Shown: positions 23,775 through 33,708, numbered from the stretch's first letter. The stretch is 64,000 nt of DNA from Lachnospiraceae bacterium (GCA_017635395.1 JAGBLN010000058.1:1-64000); one strand, 5' to 3'. Notes: a model not told the origin generated them from the sequence alone. Translations and numbers: made by a program.

Positions 23775-25337
23775 TTATGCTTCTGTAGTTGTTTCAGCCA
23801 CAGGCGCCGCTACCTTTACGGTTGCCGGCTCTGTCTTATCAACGTTTACGTTTACCACCGAATCTATGCCGCTAAGCTGCACATTCCTGTTGACCTGAGC
23901 ATCATAGGTTGATGCCTTCATTACTTCAGTAAGGTCAAATCCTGTTGTTTCCCTAACGGACTCAAGCACTTTTGCAAGCACTGCCGGTGTATAACCGCCT
24001 ACACTGGATACGCCGCTCTCGCCGTTTCCGCTGTCGATGATAGTAACCTTGTCGATAGTGGAGATAGGCTTTGCAACTGCTTCTGCGATGGAAGGAAGCT
24101 GCTTTACGATCATTTCCGTAATAGCTGCCTGGCCGTACTTCTTCATAGCCTCAGCCTTCTTTTCCATTGCTTCCGCTTCTGCGATACCCTTTGCAGCGAT
24201 AGCTTCTGCTTCTGCCTTACCTACAGCAGCGATACCTTCAGCTTCTTTCTGCTTTCTGTACAGTGCTGCTTCGGCAAGAGCCTTTTCAGCTTCAGCTCTC
24301 TTCTGCTGCTCAACAAGCTCAGCATCAGCTTTTCTCTGACGTTCAATGAACTCAGCTTCAGCTTCCTGCTGCCTCTTATACTTTTCAGCATCAGCCTGTT
24401 TTCTTACTTCTGCGGCAAGCTGCTGCTCACGAACCTGGGCTTCCTTAGCCTTGAGCTCGACCTCGCGCTCCTGCTTTGCGATCTCGGCATTGGTCCTTGC
24501 GACCTCGATGCTCTTGATCTGCTCCTGCTTCTGGATCTCATAAGCAGCATCGGCTTCTGCTTTCTTAACATCAGATACTTTCTTGAGTTCTGCCTGCTTG
24601 ATAGCCAGCTCGTTCTGCTTTTCAGCTATGGCAAGGTCTGCTACAACCCTTGCATCATTGGCTTCCTTTGCAGCCTCAGCCTGAGCTACAGCCACGTCTC
24701 TGTCTGCATTTGCCTTTGCGATGGACGCATCTTTCTGGATCTTGGACATATTGTCCTGACCGAGTGCATTGATAAGTCCCTGCTCATCTTCTATCCTCTG
24801 GATATTGCAGGAGATGATCTGGATACCAAGGGACTTCATGTCCACCTGAGCCTTTTCCTGTACCTCGTCACCGAATTTTTTGCGGTCGGTGTTGAGCTCA
24901 CGCAGCTCGATGGTACCGATTATCTCACGCAGGTTACCCTGAAGTGAATCCGTAAGAGCCTCTACGAACTGCTTTTCCTGCATATTGAGGAAGTTCCTCT
25001 GTGCCTTTAGGATTCCTTCTTCAGAAGTATCAACCTTTACTTTAGCTACTGCGTCGATGTCTACACCGATGAAATCCTTTGTAGGAACATAACCGCCGGT
25101 CTTGATATCAATTGATATCTGCTTTAGTAACAGCGTATCCTTTCTTTCAAGGAAAGGGATCTTGATACCTGCCCTACCGATAAGAACTTTAGGCGTTTTC
25201 TTTAAACCGGATATGATGTACGCCGTATCAGGCGGAGCCTTAACGTATCCGGATGCCAGGATGCCTAACAGAATGATCACAACCAGGACCACTGCTGCTA
25301 CCGGAATTATGATTCCGAGACTTACTAAATCTAACAT
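23775..25337 (-). CDS. floT: Flotillin-family (SPFH) membrane scaffold protein
   Basis: 520 aa. One N-terminal helix (about 5-28, IIIPVAAVVLVVIILLGILA) is followed by an SPFH/band-7 domain (about 30-200) and a long Ala/Glu/Lys coiled coil (200-420) rich in EAEA repeats. A C-terminal region near 425-520 follows. This matches bacterial flotillins (FloT/YuaG), which form microdomain scaffolds and gather signalling proteins and proteases in the membrane. A GGGGG ribosome site precedes the ATG. It is the next gene downstream of kinase 3, with a 213-base gap that contains a 7-base inverted repeat (25365-25388). Co-localisation with the kinase is suggestive; in other bacteria flotillins recruit sensor kinases. 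The symbol follows the family. Confidence 0.88.
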   Translation of the reverse strand: MLDLVSLGIIIPVAAVVLVVIILLGILASGYVKAPPDTAYIISGLKKTPKVLIGRAGIKIPFLERKDTLLLKQISIDIKTGGYVPTKDFIGVDIDAVAKVKVDTSEEGILKAQRNFLNMQEKQFVEALTDSLQGNLREIIGTIELRELNTDRKKFGDEVQEKAQVDMKSLGIQIISCNIQRIEDEQGLINALGQDNMSKIQKDASIAKANADRDVAVAQAEAAKEANDARVVADLAIAEKQNELAIKQAELKKVSDVKKAEADAAYEIQKQEQIKSIEVARTNAEIAKQEREVELKAKEAQVREQQLAAEVRKQADAEKYKRQQEAEAEFIERQRKADAELVEQQKRAEAEKALAEAALYRKQKEAEGIAAVGKAEAEAIAAKGIAEAEAMEKKAEAMKKYGQAAITEMIVKQLPSIAEAVAKPISTIDKVTIIDSGNGESGVSSVGGYTPAVLAKVLESVRETTGFDLTEVMKASTYDAQVNRNVQLSGIDSVVNVNVDKTEPATVKVAAPVAETTTEA

Positions 25338-25364
25338 AGTTTTATTCCCCCTTGGTTTGTTGGT

Positions 25365-25388
25365 AACCGTTCGTCAATACAAACGGTT
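25365..25388 (-). promoter_or_regulatory. Inverted repeat in the flotillin leader
   Basis: AACCGTT (25365-25371) and AACGGTT (25382-25388) are perfect complements around a 10-base loop, about 30 bases upstream of the flotillin start. It could be an operator or leader hairpin. No factor is known. Confidence 0.3.
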
Positions 25389-25550
25389 ATGGTTAATGTT
25401 TTATTGAATCACAGCGGATTAATATTATTTGTTCAGCTGATCCTCTGTAACACAAGTTAATTATACACACAAAACATCCCACAATACATACATACCGCGG
25501 CAATTTTATGCACTTTATTTTTCTTCTTTAGCAAAATAAACGCGTCTATT

Positions 25551-27464
25551 TTACGGATGGTACAGATTAAGAAAAATCACCACCGCTACTATCACCGAAG
25601 AGGTTATCATTACCTGTACCAGAAGCCTTAACAGGGTCTGCAGGAACCAGTTTCTCTTTACCTTGTCTGATCCGATCAGAGGAAGGCGGTCTTCCAGCTT
25701 ATTCCACACGGAAAGATGGGTGATAAGGCTGTATATTATCTTTCCCACGCTGGTAACAAGCATTACGGCAATGACAATGAACGCCCTCCAGTCGGAAGAC
25801 TTAACGATAGGGTTTATACTAAACAGTATGCTCACAAGCAGTATAAAGCTGGCCGGCAGATAGGTCAGCATTATGATCACTGTCCTTATTGTCTTCGATA
25901 CGGACCTTGCCTTAGCAGGAGGCCCCAGCTCATCGATCATCTGCTCGCATTCCTCAAGGTATCTGGCGGATTCCCTGTATGATCCCAGCTCGGCAAATAT
26001 CCTTTTTGCCCGTACATAGTTGTCCAGCCTGCCTGAATAATAGAGGTTTATCGCAGTGCTGTAGTCAGTTTCAGTAATGGTGATTATGCGTTCCTCACAT
26101 TCATCTATCAGCTGAAACGCCTCCCTGTAATTTCCCAAGGAAATAAGCAGATCCCTTGCCTCGATGAAATTCTTTTTGCCGCCCTTTTTCATCAGGGACT
26201 CTGCATTTTTATATTTATTCTTTATCCTGTCCTCATAGCGCCTGAGCTTTACGGCATCGTTATAGGATTCCAGCTCTGACCTAAGCTCATCGTCAGCATA
26301 TCTCAAGGCTATCTTGAAGTACTTTTCGTTCTCCAGGGACGTCTTGTGTCTCTTAAGCTGCTCCGGGACAGTATACTTATTATCTATCATCAGCTTGGCA
26401 AGGTATGCCATTGCGTTTTCCGGATTCTTTGCAAGTATCTTGTCGCTGCATCTCCTGGCCTTCCACCACTCACGGCTCTCCAGAAAAAGCATCATTTTTC
26501 TTTCCTCCAGCACCAGCTCATTATCAGAAGCTGAACTGTGCACTGTCTTTGGCTGAGTCTCACGCTTGGGAACCTGCCCTCCTGTTGCAAGCAGGGCCTG
26601 TTTGAATTCAGGCATGGACTGATAGCGGTCCTGGGCATTCACGCTCATGGCCACCATGATCGCATATTCCTTCTGCGGCGGTATATTTACCCCAAGATAG
26701 CTGGGCGGAACCATGATGTCCTCATCTATACGGTCAATTGAATCAGGCGGACGCCTTCCGGTAACGGCATAGTAAAAAGTAGCCCCCAGGGAATAAACAT
26801 CAGTGAATGCTCCCTGGCGCCCACGCCTTGTATACTGTTCCTTAGGCGCAAAACCATGCTTTAACACCACGTCAAGGCTTTTGCTCCTGTCACCAAGGGA
26901 ATACCTTGCCGCACCGAAATCAAGAAGCTTCACGTTTCCGTCCACAGTCAGATATATATTGTCAGGAGTGACATCGCGGTGTACGATGCCTTTAGAATTA
27001 ACGGCAGCAAGCGCATCCATAATAGGAAGGAGTATCTGTTCCGCCTCCGCATAGCTTATCCTGCCGCCATGATTTCTCATATAACGGTCCAGGCTCATTC
27101 CCTCTACAAAATCCATGACGAAATAAGCCGTGCCGTTTTCTTCAAAATATGTATATACGCGGACTATATTCTCGTTACCGATGAATTCCGCTAAAGTCTC
27201 AGCCTCCTGGAGAAAGCAGTCTTTTCCGTAATTGAAGCTGTCCCCTCTTTCATCCGAAAAAGCGGTTACTCTTACCTTGTCAGTCCGGCCGGCCAGCGAA
27301 TCCGGAAAATATTCCTTTATCGCAACCCTTTCGCCGGAATGATGGTCTGTCGCCTGATATGTGATGCCGAATCCGCCCTGTCCCAGAACTCTTTCAATGA
27401 CATACTGTCCGGAAAGTACTGTCCCTGCAGGCAGGGCAAAAGGATACTTGTCATTTGTATCCAT
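25551..27464 (-). CDS. Ser/Thr kinase 3 with TPR-like region and C-terminal helices
   Basis: 637 aa. The kinase domain (about 1-300) is closely related to kinases 1 and 2: GQGGFGITYQATDH, VAIKEYFPD, HRDVTPDNIY, LLDFGAARYSLGD, EQYTRRG and GRRPPDSIDR. It then diverges: a charged linker, helical TPR-like repeats (about 330-545, including SLGNYREAFQLIDECE and FAELGSYRESARYLEECE) on the cytoplasmic side, and three membrane helices at about 550-637. It lacks the IPxSQ repeat linker and any extracellular sensor. I start at 27464 (MDTNDKYPFAL), aligned with the paralogues and preceded by AAAGGA. It precedes flotillin on the same strand. It could be a scaffolded partner of the kinases at 7-12 kb. Confidence 0.87.
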   Translation of the reverse strand: MDTNDKYPFALPAGTVLSGQYVIERVLGQGGFGITYQATDHHSGERVAIKEYFPDSLAGRTDKVRVTAFSDERGDSFNYGKDCFLQEAETLAEFIGNENIVRVYTYFEENGTAYFVMDFVEGMSLDRYMRNHGGRISYAEAEQILLPIMDALAAVNSKGIVHRDVTPDNIYLTVDGNVKLLDFGAARYSLGDRSKSLDVVLKHGFAPKEQYTRRGRQGAFTDVYSLGATFYYAVTGRRPPDSIDRIDEDIMVPPSYLGVNIPPQKEYAIMVAMSVNAQDRYQSMPEFKQALLATGGQVPKRETQPKTVHSSASDNELVLEERKMMLFLESREWWKARRCSDKILAKNPENAMAYLAKLMIDNKYTVPEQLKRHKTSLENEKYFKIALRYADDELRSELESYNDAVKLRRYEDRIKNKYKNAESLMKKGGKKNFIEARDLLISLGNYREAFQLIDECEERIITITETDYSTAINLYYSGRLDNYVRAKRIFAELGSYRESARYLEECEQMIDELGPPAKARSVSKTIRTVIIMLTYLPASFILLVSILFSINPIVKSSDWRAFIVIAVMLVTSVGKIIYSLITHLSVWNKLEDRLPLIGSDKVKRNWFLQTLLRLLVQVMITSSVIVAVVIFLNLYHP

Positions 27465-27557
27465 GGGAGTGGTTCCTTTCTCCTTAGTACGCATACAGGC
27501 CTATTATACAACTTTTATCCGTTATTACATATATTCCGAAAATCTGATGTGACAGCA

Positions 27558-29210
27558 TCATCCTGCAAACATCATTCCGTCAAATATCGCATCCGCATCG
27601 GTACCGTTTACCTTCTGCGGATAATCCGAACGGTCCACTTCAAAGCGTACGAAGCTTCCATCCTTGCGTTTGAAATCGACCCATGTACCGCCGTCTGTTG
27701 CGTAGAAATCCAGCTTCTCGCCTGACTTTATGGTAGTCCTGCTGCCTTCAGCTTCGAAGTCATCCCTTACTTCGCCTTCAACATCACTGATAGTTCTTAG
27801 GCTTAATTCGGATTCTATATAATAGAAATCCTCCAGACCTACGGGTTCGCCATCCCTGCCTACATAATAATTCTTATACATATCATATGTAGACAGCAGA
27901 TCACCCCTGTCATATATCCTGAATTCATAAGGATCTGCAGGAACATATCCCATAAACCCGCCGTATACATCGGCACAGCATTCTACGTTTCCGGTGGCAG
28001 AATTAAGGGAATAAACCATCAGGTGCTCATAATCATTATCCTCTGACAGATTTACAAACAGATAATTGATCCCGCCTATGGTGCATATCCAGAGATCTGC
28101 ACTGTAGCCGTAAATCTCTTCGCGGAACTCTTTTCCGTTGAAAGTGATCACAAGCTCGTTATCTGTATCCCACTCATCACCGGTTGCAAAGTATGCATAG
28201 CAGGTATCATCACTATGGGGAAGGGTTTCCAGACCGGCGTCAAGATTTATAAAATAATCATTGGCACATTCCGTATACTTTTCGTCCACCAGTTCCGGAT
28301 AATCCTCATATTTAAGAGTTACATTTAAGGCGCCTGATGAGTAAGGTCCCAGCTCGTAAGGCTGGAAATAGAAGGTAAGACCTTCATACCCTACTGCGAA
28401 TGAATAATCATATTCTTTTCCGTAAAATGCCTTTATATTTCCTGCTATTGCCTCCGGTGTATCCGCATCACCATAGAAAACATCCTCGCCATATCTTTCC
28501 AGCAGGGCTTCTGCGATAATATCCGGAAGTTCATCAACCATTCCTTCATCCACTACATCCTTTATGGAAAGCTCCTCGCCGGTGGCCGAATCGTAATTGA
28601 CGGGGTAATAATAGTATGTTCCGTGAACGCCGCCCATATAATCCGCATAGTGGGTAAGAAGGCAGGTAACAACAGTATCAGCCCTCATAACAGTGGTATC
28701 ATATCTTACGGAAAACCCTTCGGGAAAATCGCCCATATCCGCGATAGCATCTCTGGCTTCCTTTTCAAGCTCGTCAAAGCCTTCTCCCAGGACATAATCT
28801 TCCTTGCGCTTACTGTATTCATCTATGGCGGCCTTGAGCTCAGGCAGATAATCATCCACCAGCTCTATGTGCGTGGTCTCAGCCATTGCCACCGCCATAC
28901 CAAGCTCAGAGTCATAGGCTGAATTCATCATAGGATAGGTATACAGCTGGAGCTGCCTGTATTCAGAATCTATTTCGCCGGATTGCAGATCACCATCCAG
29001 TTTTCCTAAAGGATCACTGTCATCATACCATTCATCATCATTTTCTTCATCCGTTACCGGAGGTGTCTCCTCCTCTGTTTCCTCGTCTTCTTCATCCTCT
29101 TCAACAGCAGCTGTGCTGCCGTTTATGTCTCTGATACCGGCACATCCTGATAAAAGAGACACTGACAAAAACGTTGCTAAAAGCATTTTCCCGAACAGTC
29201 TGTTTTTCAT
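27558..29210 (-). CDS. RsiV-like (DUF3298/DUF4163) lipoprotein
   Basis: 550 aa. A lipoprotein signal with lipobox LLSGC (Cys about 23) is followed by an acidic low-complexity spacer and then a domain typical of DUF4163/DUF3298 proteins. Seen are YTYPMM and TCLLTHYADYMGGVHGTYYYYPVNYDSATGEELSIKDV, with the downstream DIIAEALL and LTFYFQPYELGPYSSGALNVTL segments. In RsiV this fold binds lysozyme, but here there is no anti-sigma N-terminus, so it is an exported lipid-anchored homologue. The C-terminal 250 residues are not recognised. It lies 20 bases after a diguanylate cyclase gene and has a good AAGGGAG site, so the two are probably co-transcribed. Confidence 0.78.
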   Translation of the reverse strand: MKNRLFGKMLLATFLSVSLLSGCAGIRDINGSTAAVEEDEEDEETEEETPPVTDEENDDEWYDDSDPLGKLDGDLQSGEIDSEYRQLQLYTYPMMNSAYDSELGMAVAMAETTHIELVDDYLPELKAAIDEYSKRKEDYVLGEGFDELEKEARDAIADMGDFPEGFSVRYDTTVMRADTVVTCLLTHYADYMGGVHGTYYYYPVNYDSATGEELSIKDVVDEGMVDELPDIIAEALLERYGEDVFYGDADTPEAIAGNIKAFYGKEYDYSFAVGYEGLTFYFQPYELGPYSSGALNVTLKYEDYPELVDEKYTECANDYFINLDAGLETLPHSDDTCYAYFATGDEWDTDNELVITFNGKEFREEIYGYSADLWICTIGGINYLFVNLSEDNDYEHLMVYSLNSATGNVECCADVYGGFMGYVPADPYEFRIYDRGDLLSTYDMYKNYYVGRDGEPVGLEDFYYIESELSLRTISDVEGEVRDDFEAEGSRTTIKSGEKLDFYATDGGTWVDFKRKDGSFVRFEVDRSDYPQKVNGTDADAIFDGMMFAG

Positions 29211-29230
29211 AGCTCCCTTTCAGCCGACTT

Positions 29231-30319
29231 TTATGCGGCATTACCTCCCTCTGATATCACTATATTCTTTCCATGCTGCTTTCCGTAATACATCCTCTCA
29301 TCAGCCACCTTGATCAGCTCATCAGGATCATTATATTTTTCTGCATATTCCTCGAGTCCGATAGTAATGGTTGCCGGTATGTGGTTGTTAAAAAATACCG
29401 TCGGCGTAGTCTCTATGCATTTTCTTAAGTATTCCATTTTCTGCTTTGCAACGGCCATATCATAGTCCCTCATCAGGATTATGAATTCCTCGCCGCCCCA
29501 TCTGCATATTTCACAGCCGTTCATTTCTTTTCTGGCCACCGCCGACACATGCCTCAGCACCTCGTCACCGCAGTCATGCCCATAGGTATCATTGATACGT
29601 TTGAAATTATCAATATCAAAAAAAGCAATACAGAAATGATTTGACGCATCACCTTTCATCAGTTCCTTTATCACCGGTGTAAAGCCTCTGCGATTGAGTG
29701 TTCTTGTCAGAGCATCTTCCTGGGCTTCAGCCGAAAGCTGCTTATTCTCCTGCTCAAGGGTTATCCTTGTATGCTCATCAGCATAGATAAATATGGAAAT
29801 ATAAAAAACCACGCTGAAAAACATCACAAATGATGCGAATATCATCATAGATGTATTGGCAACATCATTGATCTCAAAAATAGGAGCCATATCCCTAAGG
29901 CCTATGTACAGAAGGGCATACATCAAAAAATCCAGAGCCAGTATGACTACAATGATCCACCGCTTCCGGGCTTTAAAGAGATAACAGCCGAAATATATGA
30001 TTATCGGCACAATGGAAAAAAGGAAATTAGCCGAGCCGCTTTTCCATCCAATATAATATACAGCCAGGGCCGAGTAACATGCCACTTCCATAAGAATGCT
30101 CACGTACACCGGCATTATATGCCCTGACCTGCACAGGATGATGCAGAACAGGTAAACAATGACACTGACGGCATTTGATATCGCCAGGGGCGGAACATTT
30201 GCAAAAAATGTAATAGCCAGGAGGGTTACATGCACAAGGCACATTATTACAACAGTAAAAAGAAAACTGTTATGCGCAAGAAAGTGCATGACCTCCTCGA
30301 TTATATTTTTCCTCTTCAT
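29231..30319 (-). CDS. Membrane diguanylate cyclase (GGDEF)
   Basis: 362 aa. Six predicted membrane helices occupy about 18-185, then a short coiled linker and a C-terminal GGDEF domain (about 200-358). The active site reads RWGGEEF, a catalytically competent version, with FDIDNFKRINDTYGHDCGDEVL upstream for metal and GTP binding. No obvious RxxD inhibitory site is seen before the signature. It should make c-di-GMP, opposing the EAL proteins elsewhere in the window. It begins two bases after the stop of the DUF362 gene and is followed by the lipoprotein gene, giving a three-gene operon. Confidence 0.9.
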   Translation of the reverse strand: MKRKNIIEEVMHFLAHNSFLFTVVIMCLVHVTLLAITFFANVPPLAISNAVSVIVYLFCIILCRSGHIMPVYVSILMEVACYSALAVYYIGWKSGSANFLFSIVPIIIYFGCYLFKARKRWIIVVILALDFLMYALLYIGLRDMAPIFEINDVANTSMMIFASFVMFFSVVFYISIFIYADEHTRITLEQENKQLSAEAQEDALTRTLNRRGFTPVIKELMKGDASNHFCIAFFDIDNFKRINDTYGHDCGDEVLRHVSAVARKEMNGCEICRWGGEEFIILMRDYDMAVAKQKMEYLRKCIETTPTVFFNNHIPATITIGLEEYAEKYNDPDELIKVADERMYYGKQHGKNIVISEGGNAA

Positions 30320-30321
30320 AC

Positions 30322-31446
30322 CTACTTCATTACAACCAGTTCATATTCCCTGGTTCCTATACCTATCTTTTCTGCATGCTCCAGGGTTTCAGCCCAGGAA
30401 ACATTAGGATTGCTGTTATGCCATACATCACCATGGTCATGGAAATGCTCGCTTGCCATATTATCACCCAGCTGGCTGTTCCTGATGGGTGACGCTTTCT
30501 GACAGAGATCTACGCAGGCCTGATCCAGAGCCACCGGATCGAAGGACGCAAGCATTCCGATATCCGGAAGTATGGGTGCGTCATTTTCACCATGACAGTC
30601 ACAGTTAGGTGATACGTCAGTTATAAGGCTTATATGGAAGCAGGGTCTGCCGCTTACTACCGCAGCAGTGTACTCCGCCATCCTTCTGCCTAACATCTGG
30701 GGCGCATCCCAGTTATCGTTTTCTATGGCGTCGAAAGCGCAGGCACCTATGCAGCGTCCGCAGCCTTTACATTTTACTGGATCGATATATGCCTTATTTC
30801 CCTCATAGCTTATGGCATCCGAACCGCACTCCTTTGCACATCTCCTGCAGCCTCTGCACTGCTCCGTGATCACATGGGGATGTCCGCTATTGTGCTGCTG
30901 CATCTTTCCGGCACGGCTTCCGCAGCCCATGCCGATATTCTTTATTGCGCCGCCGAACCCTGCCTGCTCATGTCCCTTAAAATGGGTAAGCGAGATAAAC
31001 ACATCCGCATCCATTACGGCACGACCGATATATGCTTCTTCACAGTACTCCCAGTTTGGAACCGGCACTGCCACATCATCGGTTCCCCTGAGTCCGTCTG
31101 CTATGATGATCTGACAGCCGGTGGTTATTGTATTAAATCCGTTTATGTTTGCACAGTCCATATGCTCAAGGGCATTCTTGCGGCTGCCGGGATAGAGAGT
31201 GTTACAGTCCGTCAGGAAAGGCAGGCCGCCGTTTTCCTTTACGACATCCGCAACAGCTTTTGCATAGTTAGGCCTTAAGTATGCAAGGTTTCCCAGTTCA
31301 CCGAAATGCATCTTGATGGCGACGAACTTGCCATCCATATCAATAGAGCCAATGTCCGCCTTTCTTATTAACTTCTGCAGCTTTGCCGGAAGGCTTACTC
31401 CTAAAACTGTCCTAAAATCCGTAAAGTAAACTTTTGATTTTTCCAT
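30322..31446 (-). CDS. DUF362 protein with two 4Fe-4S ferredoxin motifs
   Basis: 374 aa, cytoplasmic. The DUF362 region covers most of the protein (VYFTDFRTVLG, IKMHFGELGN, FLTDCNTLYPG, FISLTHFKGHEQAGFGGAIKNIGMGCGSR). Two clustered Cys motifs (CRGCRRCAKECG and CKGCGRCIGACA) near residues 195-235 should bind two [4Fe-4S] clusters, suggesting electron transfer. The physiological partner of this family is not established. GGGAGG precedes the ATG. It heads the operon with the diguanylate cyclase and the lipoprotein, an association I cannot explain biochemically. Confidence 0.86.
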   Translation of the reverse strand: MEKSKVYFTDFRTVLGVSLPAKLQKLIRKADIGSIDMDGKFVAIKMHFGELGNLAYLRPNYAKAVADVVKENGGLPFLTDCNTLYPGSRKNALEHMDCANINGFNTITTGCQIIIADGLRGTDDVAVPVPNWEYCEEAYIGRAVMDADVFISLTHFKGHEQAGFGGAIKNIGMGCGSRAGKMQQHNSGHPHVITEQCRGCRRCAKECGSDAISYEGNKAYIDPVKCKGCGRCIGACAFDAIENDNWDAPQMLGRRMAEYTAAVVSGRPCFHISLITDVSPNCDCHGENDAPILPDIGMLASFDPVALDQACVDLCQKASPIRNSQLGDNMASEHFHDHGDVWHNSNPNVSWAETLEHAEKIGIGTREYELVVMK

Positions 31447-31607
31447 ACTTTTTGCCTCCCGTCTTTATATTATTCCTGCTATAACAAAACCGTATTAAAT
31501 CCTTAGGCACTGGGCCATATCAGATTATCATGGCTGACTTAATTTTAACTTATATGCAAGCCTATTTACAAGTAAAATCGAGCAGCAGCAATTGTCTCTT
31601 CCACAAA

Positions 31608-31640
31608 TTAAAATGCGGAGCATTATGCTCCGCATTTCAT
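31608..31640 (-). terminator. Terminator of the HU gene
   Basis: On the minus strand AAATGCGGAGCAT pairs with ATGCTCCGCATTT almost without a loop and is followed by a T-rich tract. It is a strong intrinsic terminator about 30 bases after the HU stop codon. Confidence 0.85.
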
Positions 31641-31668
31641 CAGGTATTGAATTCTATGATTCAAAAAA

Positions 31669-31956
31669 TTATTTCTTCTTTGCGCCGTTTACAGCATCCT
31701 TAAGAGCCTTACCAGCCTTGAACTTAGGAACTGTAGCTGCAGGAATCTTGATAGCCTCACCAGTCTTAGGATTCTTACCCTTACGAGCTGCTCTCTTGCT
31801 TGTCTCGAATGTACCGAAACCTACAAGCTGAACCTTGCCCTTCTTCTTAAGCTCCTTAGATACAGTGTTTGTGAAAGCCTTAAGTGCCTTCTCGCTGTCA
31901 GCCTTTGAAAGACCAGACTCCTTAGCCATTGCATCAACAAGTTCTACTCTATTCAT
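31669..31956 (-). CDS. hup: HU-family DNA-binding protein
   Basis: 95 aa, normal for HU. It binds and bends DNA non-specifically as a dimer and compacts the nucleoid. Diagnostic features are the N-terminal MNRVELVDAMAKESGLSK helices, QLVGFGTFETSKRAARKGKNPKTGE (the DNA-contacting arm with the Asn-Pro intercalation) and VPKFKAGKALKDAVN at the C-terminus. It is monocistronic: its own consensus promoter lies 50 bases upstream and a strong terminator follows. The GGGAGGAGAA ribosome site and the promoter predict high expression. Confidence 0.96.
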   Translation of the reverse strand: MNRVELVDAMAKESGLSKADSEKALKAFTNTVSKELKKKGKVQLVGFGTFETSKRAARKGKNPKTGEAIKIPAATVPKFKAGKALKDAVNGAKKK

Positions 31957-31999
31957 TTTTGTTCTCCTCCCAACTTAGTGGATTTTGTTAACACAATGG

Positions 32000-32028
32000 A
32001 TTATAGCAGAGAAATCAAGCAATTTCAA
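32000..32028 (-). promoter_or_regulatory. Consensus promoter of the HU gene
   Basis: On the minus strand TTGAAA (plus 32023-32028) and TATAAT (plus 32000-32005) are 17 bases apart, and TGC before the -10 makes it an extended -10 promoter. This is among the best promoters in the window. Confidence 0.85.
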
Positions 32029-32076
32029 TATGTTGTGAGAAAAAATTTAAAAATATCTACATTTGGTAAGGCTTTC

Positions 32077-33690
32077 TCACTCAGTATTAACAATCTCAGC
32101 TCTAACCGGCAGAATAAATGCCGGGGACACAGACAGCTCATCCACACCATACTCAATAAACTTTGCCGTAAGTGAAGTGTCTGCTGCCAGCTCGCCGCAT
32201 ATGCCTACCCACGCACCGCCCTTATGGCCGTTCTCAATAGTCATGCGTATAAGCTCCAGCACTGCCGGATGGTGGGAATCATTAATGGATTCAAGCTTTG
32301 CATTCTGGCGGTCTATGGCCAGAGTGTACTGAGTCAGGTCGTTGGTTCCGATACTGAAGAAATCAACCTCCTTCGCCAGGTATTCACTGATAACAGCCGC
32401 AGCGGGCGTCTCTATCATTATGCCAAGCTCCACATCTTCGCTGTAAGGGATATTCTCTGCCTTCAGTTCCTGCTTAACTTCCTCCACATACTTTTTGCAC
32501 TGCAGCACTTCATCCAGTGATATTATCATCGGGAACATTATGGCAACTTTTCCGTATGCAGATGCACGGTATATCGCACGCAGCTGGGTCTTGAATATCT
32601 CAGGCCTGTCAAGGCAGATGCGTATAGCACGGTAACCCATGGCCGGATTGTCTTCATCTCCAAGATCAAAATACCCCACCTGCTTATCCGCACCCAGATC
32701 AAGGGTCCTTATGACCACCTGCTTGCCTGCCATATTCTGCACGACAGACTTGTATGCCTGAAACTGCGTATCTTCCGTGGGGAAGTCCTCACTTTCCAGA
32801 TACAGGAACTCACTTCTGAAAAGACCTACACCCTCAGCATCATTATCAAGAGCGGCACCGGTATCCTTGACACCGCCTATGTTGGCATAGAGCTTTATCT
32901 TCCGACCGCTCTTTGTCACGCTGGGCTTGCCCTTAAGCTGCTGCAGAAGTTTCCTGTGTTCCTCATCCCGATGGCGGATGAGCAGCATTTCCTTCATATA
33001 GTCATCATCAGGATCTATAGTGATGGTACCTTTGTATCCGTCAACTATAGCCTGCTTGCCGTTCCAGGATTTATCGATATCTATGCCTATGATCGCAGGC
33101 AGGCTCATCATCCTGGCAAGTATTGCCGTATGGGAATTAGCTGAGCCCAGGCGGGTTACAAATGCAAGAAGCTTTGACTTATCAAACTGCACTGTTTCGG
33201 AAGGCGCCAGATCCTCTGCCACCAGGATAACCGGCTCTTCAAGGTCTGATGTAGTTTCCCGTCCGGACAGTACTCTTACCACTCTTTCGGAAATATCTTT
33301 TACATCAGCACTGCGGGCCTTGAAATATTCATCATCCATATTGGCAAACATTTCCGCAAAATTATCGCCCGTGGTTGCTACCGCATACTCCGCACATACC
33401 TTTTCGGTTTTGATGATGTTGGATATCGAATCATTATAGTCCTCGTCCTCAAGCATCATCTGATGCACTTCGAATATAGCGGCATTCTCTTCGCCCACTT
33501 CCACAAGAGCTTTGTCATAAAGCTTCTGCAGCTGCTCCGTTGCCTTTGCTTTTGCAGCTTCATACCGCTCTATCTCAGCATCCACACTATCAATGGTTTC
33601 ACGGCGGACGGCCTCTTCTCCCTTATCATAGAAAAAGATCCGGCCTATCGCCACGCCTTTTCCTATCCCTTTCCCCTTGAACTGCTGCAT
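32077..33690 (-). CDS. ptsI: PTS Enzyme I (phosphoenolpyruvate-protein phosphotransferase)
   Basis: 537 aa from ATG 33690. The GTG two codons upstream lies inside the Shine-Dalgarno AGGAGGTG, so I reject it. Enzyme I takes phosphate from PEP and passes it to HPr in the cytoplasm. The phospho-histidine is His187 in GSANSHTAIL; the PEP-binding TIM barrel shows GLFRSEFLY, MGYRAIRICL, ELGIMIETPAA and IGTNDLTQYTLAIDR. Slightly shorter than the usual 570 aa but complete. It is 18 bases after the HPr gene. This general PTS pair serves the sucrose EII encoded just beyond. Confidence 0.95.
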   Translation of the reverse strand: MQQFKGKGIGKGVAIGRIFFYDKGEEAVRRETIDSVDAEIERYEAAKAKATEQLQKLYDKALVEVGEENAAIFEVHQMMLEDEDYNDSISNIIKTEKVCAEYAVATTGDNFAEMFANMDDEYFKARSADVKDISERVVRVLSGRETTSDLEEPVILVAEDLAPSETVQFDKSKLLAFVTRLGSANSHTAILARMMSLPAIIGIDIDKSWNGKQAIVDGYKGTITIDPDDDYMKEMLLIRHRDEEHRKLLQQLKGKPSVTKSGRKIKLYANIGGVKDTGAALDNDAEGVGLFRSEFLYLESEDFPTEDTQFQAYKSVVQNMAGKQVVIRTLDLGADKQVGYFDLGDEDNPAMGYRAIRICLDRPEIFKTQLRAIYRASAYGKVAIMFPMIISLDEVLQCKKYVEEVKQELKAENIPYSEDVELGIMIETPAAAVISEYLAKEVDFFSIGTNDLTQYTLAIDRQNAKLESINDSHHPAVLELIRMTIENGHKGGAWVGICGELAADTSLTAKFIEYGVDELSVSPAFILPVRAEIVNTE

Positions 33691-33708
33691 AGGCACCTCC
33701 TGACAGCT

